From assembly GCA_028829895.1 (NCBI GenBank), contig CM054181.1:105845860-105909859 (forward strand): a stretch of DNA of 64,000 bases, in the 5' to 3' direction. Both the position numbers and the translations under genes were made by a program. Each line of letters opens with the position of its first letter. Within the stretch, counting starts at the first letter, position 1. This stretch comes from Sinotaia quadrata (lineage: Eukaryota; Mollusca; Gastropoda; Architaenioglossa; Viviparidae). Below are positions 57,331 through 64,000 of this stretch, one piece after another. The notes under the pieces are model-generated. The model was not told the origin of the DNA, did not search any database, and saw nothing but the letters and a program-made list of their open reading frames with translations.

Positions 57331-58115
57331 CCAGCACACATCTACTTTATAAACAAAATACAACCAGCACACATCTACTTTATAAACAAAATACAACCAG
57401 CACACATCTACTTTATAAACAAAATACAACCAGCATGCATCTACTTTATAAACAAAATACAACCAGCATACAACTAGTGTATAAACAAAATACAACCAGC
57501 ATGCATCTATTGTATAAAAAAAATACAACCAGCACACATCTATTGTATAAACAAAATACAACCAGCACACATCTAGTGTATAAAGAAAACACAACCAGCA
57601 TACATCTAGTGTATAAACAAAATACAACCAGCATACATCTAGTGTATAAACAAAATACAACCAGCATGCATCTATTGTATAAAAAAAATACAACCAGCAC
57701 ACATCTATTGTATAAACAAAATACAACCAGCACACATCTAGTGTATAAAGAAAACACAACCAGCATACATCTAGTGTATAAACAAAATACAACCAGCATA
57801 CAACTAGTGCTTAAACAAAATGCAACAAGCATACAACTAGAGTGTAAACGAAATATAACCAGCATAAACTAGTGTGTAAGCACAATACAACTAGTGTGCA
57901 AACGAAATACAACCAGCATAAACTAGTGTGTAAGCACAATACAACTAGTGTGTAAACAAAATACAACCACGATGCAACTAGCGTAAACGAAATACAACCT
58001 GGATGCAAACATGTGCAAATACAATATAACTAGTGTGTAAACAAAATACAACCAGCAAGCACCTAGTGTGTAAACAAAATATAGCCAGCATTCATGTTCG
58101 TAAACAAATTCCAAC
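57316..58115. repeat. 33-bp satellite array, subfamily B with 165-bp higher-order period
   Basis: About 24 units built on ATAAACAAAATACAACCAGC and ATACATCTAGTGT. Five variant units repeat as a block: the variant GCATGCATCTATTGTATAAA at 57499 returns at 57664, exactly 165 bp (5x33) later. Frames are open on both strands for the same arithmetic reason. Confidence 0.95.
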
Positions 58116-58790
58116 TAGGTTACACTAGTCACTAGTGAGTAAACAACATATAGCCAGAGTACATCTAGTGTGGACGAACCACAGCCAGAATACGATTAGA
58201 GTAGAATCAAATCACAGCGATGCCTTAGCAAACAAATATGTGAAAGCAAACTACAGGCAGCATACCCGTGTATCAGCAAAGCACAGTGAAGCAATATACA
58301 AACAGTTTACTTGTAAGCAAATTATAGTCACTGTAAGTGAAGCAAAAAACAAACAGTTTACTTGCAAGCAAATTATAGTCACTGTAAAGTGAAGCAATAT
58401 ACAAACAGTTTACTTGCAAGAAAATAATAGTCACTGTAAAGTGAAGCAATAGAACCAGTTTGCAATTGTGTACAAACTATGCCGAAACAAACACTTAATT
58501 GTGCCAAGAAACTAGAACCAGTTTGCAATTGTGTACAAACTAGGACAGCATACCATAGTGTACAAACAAGATCTAGAGTATGAGAGTGTACAAATTAGAA
58601 GCAGCCTACTATAGTGAATCAGCTTACAATAGTGTATATACTACATACAGCCCAAGTACAATAGTGTACAAACTATAGCCTACATACAAGCTGAATATAT
58701 GACGATATGCAAAACTGAGACTGGCTTAAAGAGTAATAAACTGCATAAACAAACTACAAACAGTATACACAATAAACAAAACACATTCAG
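58116..58790. repeat. decayed right flank of the satellite region
   Basis: GTAAACAACATATAGCCAG-type relics, then local duplications of CAAACAGTTTACTTG...ATTATAGTCACTGTAA (three copies, about 58300-58440) and GAACCAGTTTGCAATTGTGT (58451 and 58513). Confidence 0.8.
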
Positions 58791-59904
58791 GCATTACATC
58801 AGCTAATAGTAAGCATTGTGGCATGTCCACCCACTGACTCGCACATCTTATTAAGTAATTAAAAGATAAGAATATCTTAATTTACAATAATATTTAATAC
58901 AATTTAAATATTCATAATACTTTGACTTTATTACTTGAAATCTTTCTATATTAGTTGGTTTCAACTTGAAGCCTTTTAGTTCTGACATTTTAATTAGACT
59001 TTCGTCAATCTAGTTACATAATTCCTGGTCCAGCTTGACCTCTGCTCCAGCAAATGCGAGTATACATAAAATCTTAGTGTCTGTGCAAGAGGATCATGTC
59101 CCTCAGCCAGCATACACAGAGTGGATGCAAAAAGTGTCACTCAGAATAGAATAAAATATGGGCAACAGATGTTAGAATACTCAAATAGGTGCGTTAGAGA
59201 AATCCAAATTTAGATTGCCTGTCGAGTCCATACAAGTGTCTCCTATAGTATACCTTACCAGACTGAATACTTATGAGTCTATGGACTTGTGGGATTTCCT
59301 GGATTTTATAATTCAGTGTTTTATTGCAAGCAAAGGTCAGTATTGTGTTTATCTAGCCCATTATCAAAACTAATCTTTCTTTTCATTCAACAGGTTAGTT
59401 ATACACTATTTATAATTATTTATATATCATTACAATTTTGAACAAGAGTGAGTGAGCGAGTGTTGTCCAGCTTTTCCTTGTTTTTCCAAATTGTGGGTGT
59501 GACTGGTATTTTTAACTGTGAGAGGTGTCTCTTCAATTTGAGAATTATATTATCTTCCACTTACAATATATTATACCCCTCGTGTGTGGGACATGGCTCG
59601 AAAGAGATTCTTCCCAGTGTTAAACCACATACTAATATCAATGATCAGTGGATGTACAAACACACAATACCATAATTAGTGGAAACACCCAGCCTCAAAG
59701 CGTTAAGCAATGATTAGTAGTGAAGTCTGATGTGACAATAGGTGATTTACTAGTGATTCCTGTAATCATTTCAAACTCCAACCACCCTGCCCCACTGTGG
59801 GATTAGTGATAACACAAACAAGCCGTACCGTGGCATTAACAAATAACTAATTCTCCCCAAAACCACATCATGCATTAATGACTAAGTGTTACTCAATATA
59901 CTTA
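58791..59904. other. upstream flank, no gene seen
   Basis: Unique DNA. Frames are short and without recognisable domains. Confidence 0.5.
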
Positions 59905-60070
59905 CTTAATATAAACAAACCATGCTGTGACATGAATGACTAACTACTTCATAAACAAACCATTATGTGACATGAATGACTAACTACTTCATAAACAAAC
60001 CATTATGTGACATGAATGACTAACTACTTCATAAACAAACCATTATGTGACATGAATGACTAACTAGAGC
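59905..60070. repeat. minisatellite, four units of 40 bp
   Basis: TAACTACTTCATAAACAAAC with CATTATGTGACATGAATGAC starts at 59941, 59981 and 60021, after one diverged copy. The three are essentially identical. Confidence 0.95.
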
Positions 60071-60182
60071 ACAAAGAAATCCCATGTGGGCATTAACGAC
60101 TAACTTGTAAAATTGCATCGGGGCATTAAAATATATCTTTCCTTGTGAAACTACTTGTTCAAGAGACCAAAATATAGTGAAA

Positions 60183-60405
60183 GCAATTTCGACAACAGAC
60201 CTTGACAACTCACAACAGATAGCTATATCGGACCATGACAGTTCATCACAACAGACAGCTACAATGGATGATCTCAGCTCACTACAACAGTTAGCTACAA
60301 CGGACCATGACAATTTACTACAACAGACCATGAGAGTTCACTACAACAGTTAGTTACAACGGACCATAACAGCTCACTACAACGGTTAGCCAGAACGGAC
60401 CATGA
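60183..60405. repeat. degenerate minisatellite, about 37-bp units
   Basis: ACGGACCATGACAGTTCACT and ACAACAGTTAGCTACAA recur five to six times. Confidence 0.85.
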
Positions 60406-60837
60406 CAAAGGAAACCATTATAGAAATCCTCAAAACCAAAGTGCTGACTGAAGCAGAATATTCCTGATTATTAAACTCTATTATTATCGGTTATCGAATG
60501 CTATGGCCGCGTAACTAAAAAGATTAATGTGAATTACATTTCTTCACTTTTCATTATAAAGAATGTTAAACGTTTATTCAGTTTTGTTTGAGCTATGAGA
60601 GGAAGGGTGGGTCGGAGGGAGGCGGGAAACTGATTTGGGAAAAACCACTGTTGTGCTTAATAATTAAATAGAGGTGTACGAAACGGAACATTATGTAAAA
60701 TAATTACTCTTACAGTAAGTGGTTTTTACAATATCCTATGAGCCTAACTATACTGTCTGAGATAATAACTTAAAATGCAAGTAATTTGTACAATACGTGA
60801 TTAGCTTAACTTTTAAATACCGCGGAAAAGTGATTCA

Positions 60838-60839
<2 letters not shown>

Positions 60840-60900
<61 letters not shown>
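60840..60900. repeat. (AG)n microsatellite
   Basis: About 60 bp of uninterrupted AG. Confidence 0.98.
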
Positions 60901-60905
<5 letters not shown>

Positions 60906-61152
60906 CAGTTTTATCTTATCACTGCACAAGAGGAGGAATCAGTAACCTGAATATCTGATCGGAGCACAACCACGTTCATTAGATAATTACTCTCGATAGC
61001 CTTGTTCCGGTTCACATATAGCATGCTGTATTTGTTGTTGTTGAAATCGAGATGCTTTAGGTTCTAATAGTCTCCGACGAAATTTCAAATTGACGACCGA
61101 TCTAATGCAATGAGATTATTGCCAGCGCAGTAAAACTAAATCTCTCTCACAC

Positions 61153-61250
61153 ACAACGCACACGGCCGCACACACACACACACCCCACACACACAGACAA
61201 GCACATGCGTAAACATTCACACATACACACGCAAACACACACAGACATAA
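61153..61250. repeat. imperfect (CA)n tract
   Basis: CA-rich stretch interrupted by CCC, GAC and ATGCG. Confidence 0.85.
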
Positions 61251-61574
61251 TCAGATAGTGAAAAATAATTATTCCTTTACTCTGAAAATTTTAAGTTTGG
61301 CTCTGATAATATAATGAAACAACCTAACACTTGTTTAGCATTTGAAAAAAAAATATAGTTTAACTGACGATAGAGCAAAGGAGCTGCACATTACTAGATG
61401 TCTGTGTGTGCATTAAATAAATTAATTTTAAAGTATTAATTGTTAAAAACCAAAGGACCGAGCTTTCCTTAAGATTCTAACCCGGCCTCTACATTTATTT
61501 GTTGGCGATTATTTGTCTATCATTGCTCTATCCCACGTGATTTACATTCCAGCATAGACAGAGGCACGTCTCCC

Positions 61575-61786
61575 TCATAGCAACGTCATAACAATCTCCT
61601 AACATCCTCACAACAACTTCATAGCAACTTCGTAACCTCACATCAACCTCACGTCAACCTCACAACAACCTCACGTCAACCTCACAACAACCTCACGTCA
61701 ACCTCACAACAACCTCACGTCAACCTCACAACAACCTCACAACAACCTCACAACAACCTCACAACAACCTCATAACAATCTCACCA
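61575..61786. repeat. CAACCTCA-type short tandem array
   Basis: CAACCTCACAA and CAACCTCACGT units of 11 bp, alternating as a 22-bp pair in the middle and becoming all CAACCTCACAA to the right. Confidence 0.93.
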
Positions 61787-62012
61787 CATACATCTAACTT
61801 TCTTTCAAGATTCAAAACAGAATCTGTTGGATTTCACGCCTTAATTTTAATCACATTCATATTGTGAAAAATGGGTGGAATTAACAATAGTTCCTTAATT
61901 TTTTATCTTAATCCCACTCACCGACAGGGTCTTCGTCTTTTGCAGTCGGAGAAACTAAGTCAATCCCCAGGGATAACACTTAATGAATCTCTTATTCTAT
62001 CCATCCCTGAGT

Positions 62013-62465
62013 GTTACTCGTTCAGAAACACCTACACTCCGCAAGTACTACCACTTCTAGGACTACGTGTTACTCGTTCAGAAACACCTACACTCCGCAA
62101 GTACTACCACTTCTAGGACTACGTGTTACTCGTTCAGAAACACCTACACTCCGCAAGTACTACCACTTCTAGGACTACGTGTTTCTCGTTCAGAAACACC
62201 TACACTCCGCAAGTACTACCACTTCTAGGACTACGTGTTACTCGTTCAGAAACACCTACACTCCTGTAAGTACTACCACTTCTAGGACTACGTGTTACTC
62301 GTTCAGAAACACCTACACTCCTGTAAGTACTACCACTTCTAGGACTACGTGTTACTCGTTCAGAAACACCTACACTCCTGTAAGTACTACCACTTCTAGG
62401 ACTACGTGTTACTCGTTCAGAAACACCTACACTCCTGTAAGTACTACCACTTCTAGGACTACGTG
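62013..62465. repeat. minisatellite, eight units: four of 56 bp then four of 57 bp
   Basis: GTTACTCGTTCAGAAACACC starts at 62013, 62069, 62125, 62181, 62237, 62294, 62351 and 62408. The first four units read CTCCGCAAG; the last four read CTCCTGTAAG, one base longer. Units are otherwise almost identical. Confidence 0.97.
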
Positions 62466-62581
62466 TAGATAGTCTCTCGCCTTTATTCTCCAGTTAGCTT
62501 AAGACGGTCAATTTCCAAGGTATGCTGTTGACTGAAATTAATATTTTATTCCCCCACCCCTTAAGCCTACATACCTCCTTC

Positions 62582-62903
62582 CTGATAATTAATAACTGGG
62601 AAGTGAAAGTGAAAAAAAGATTAATAATAAGTTTTATTATTTGTACTAAATGAAGAAAACAAAAAAAAAATATTTACACAATCGAAAACAAGTAACAATC
62701 ACAAGGCATTAGCAAAGAAAAAATAATAATAAAAATAATAACATAATAATTAAAAAATAATTGATAATTAATAACTGGGAAGTGAAAGTGAAAAAAAGAT
62801 TAATAATAACAGTTTTATTATTTGTACTAAATGAAGAAAACAAAAAAATAGTTATTTACACAATCAAAAACAAGTAACAATCACAAGACATTAGCAAAGA
62901 AAA
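62582..62903. repeat. tandem duplication of about 180 bp
   Basis: TGATAATTAATAACTGGGAA...ACAAGTAACAATCACAAG at about 62583 recurs from about 62762 with few changes. An AT-rich spacer of AATAATAAT type lies at the junction. Confidence 0.93.
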
Positions 62904-62933
62904 AAACAACAACCCATCAGTCTAGTTAGAATT

Positions 62934-62963
62934 GAACAGCCCTTCTGCTAAGAAGGGCTGTTC
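62934..62963. other. perfect hairpin, 13-bp stem and 4-nt loop
   Basis: GAACAGCCCTTCT, loop GCTA, AGAAGGGCTGTTC: complementary without mismatch. It is followed at once by TGATTAATCA, itself a short palindrome. It may be the end of a mobile element or an RNA structure; no flanking target duplication was identified. Confidence 0.85.
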
Positions 62964-62989
62964 TGATTAATCAGTTCCTGAAGTCTTAA

Positions 62990-64000
62990 AAAAAAATGTT
63001 TATAGCAACAACATATGCTCTAAACAGACTTCAGAGTCATACAGTTCAGGAGTACAAATGTTCTTTGACTATTTTGTGGAGTTTGTTTATCAAACTGATA
63101 GAATTTTAAAAAAGAATCATAATCATATAATAACATAGAAGAAAATATAGAGCCGAATTTACAATTGAACTGATTTTTATAGCGTCACTTTGTGACGTCG
63201 TATCGCCTGTCTCACCAGATCAAGAAAGGGGTGGTGCTTCTGTTGGCATCCACACACTACACAGCTGCAATCGAAGTGTCAACAGGTATCTTCTGCCATA
63301 CATAAGGAAAACAATGGTGTGCACTTTCCTCTCCAACCACTTGAGTGTTCTGTTCACCAGGTCATTCCTTCAACCAGAACATGATCACAATCATTCTTGT
63401 AACTTCACTGTACAGATGTACTTTGCATCCTTTGCCTTGATACATCAGAAAGTATGTATCATACTCTCACACACGCACCACAACAGACATTCCTGCATTT
63501 TTCCTGTTGTTCAACTTATAACTGGCAAACACATGGAGGGTAATTATAACTTGAAACTTGAAGCTCAAAACTTGACACTCAAGACTCAAAGGTTAAATTC
63601 AAAGTCAAAAGTCAAAAGGTCACTTGTGCACTGCAGCATATAATTAAGGAGCAACCTAAGTTTGCCATTTATCACAATTTAACTCCGTTTATCACAATTT
63701 AATTCTCAACTTACAATCTCCTGCAACAGTATTTATTAACCCTATACACACATGGAAAAATAAATACAACATATCAAACAATGTCAAGTATTAGCACAGT
63801 TTGCAGCTTAGTTCAAACATTTGTAGAAATAAAAGTCAACTCACATAGTACATCTCTACACAAGTATAACAACATATCGATAGTGAAAATGCATGAAATA
63901 TTCATAAGTACATTCTCTCTCAATCAGTCAGTGTTATCTTGCCATCAAGCAAATGACTGCCTTTCAAAGCCAGACTTTCTCTTTCCACTTCAAATTCAAA
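62990..64000. other. right end of window, no gene recognised
   Basis: Unique DNA. A 109-residue open frame at 63314-63643 (plus) has no domain I recognise. The text could be untranslated sequence of a neighbouring gene, but nothing shows this. Confidence 0.45.

Noticed and set aside
61575..62465. CRISPR-like regular repeats
   Set aside because: Units abut directly with no unique spacers, and the window is eukaryotic; these are minisatellites.

Overview
This is a eukaryotic genomic window, AT-rich and dominated by non-coding DNA. Long introns, many (GT)n and (GA)n microsatellites and many 20-80 bp tandem arrays suggest an invertebrate animal. A marine mollusc, perhaps a gastropod, is my best guess from overall character; no marker in the window settles it.

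Only one gene can be supported. It is the 5' part of a spalt / Sal-like (SALL) zinc-finger transcription factor gene on the minus strand. Exon 1 (41885 down to 41813) encodes a short N-terminus starting MSRRKQ, the NuRD-recruiting motif of SALL and FOG proteins. It ends in phase 1 at a CG|GTAAGT donor. Exon 2 (12746 down to 11382) resumes in the matching phase. It encodes the N-terminal C2HC zinc finger, a long acidic stretch, the glutamine-rich helix used for SALL oligomerisation, and a Pro/Ser/Thr-rich linker, and ends at ACCG|GTGAGT. The C2H2 zinc-finger pairs were not found and must lie beyond position 1.

Layout by plus-strand coordinate: 1-11381 is the visible part of intron 2; 11382-12746 is exon 2; 12747-41812 is intron 1 (about 29 kb); 41813-41885 is coding exon 1; 41886 to about 43610 is a CpG-rich promoter/5' leader candidate; from there to 64000 is upstream, apparently intergenic, DNA. 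The upstream part is unusually rich in minisatellites. They include a 1.6-kb array of 40-bp units with three local subfamilies (45.5-47.05 kb) and a 2-kb array of 33-bp units with a 165-bp higher-order period (56.7-58.7 kb).

There is no sign of a bacterial operon, a CRISPR array, rRNA, a convincing tRNA, a viral gene or an intact transposon. Several long open frames exist only because a tandem-repeat period is a multiple of three. The most useful leads are regulatory: a short upstream ORF next to the spalt start codon, alternative CpG-rich promoter candidates, a paired CRE palindrome upstream, and a possible intron-retained short isoform lacking the zinc-finger pairs.
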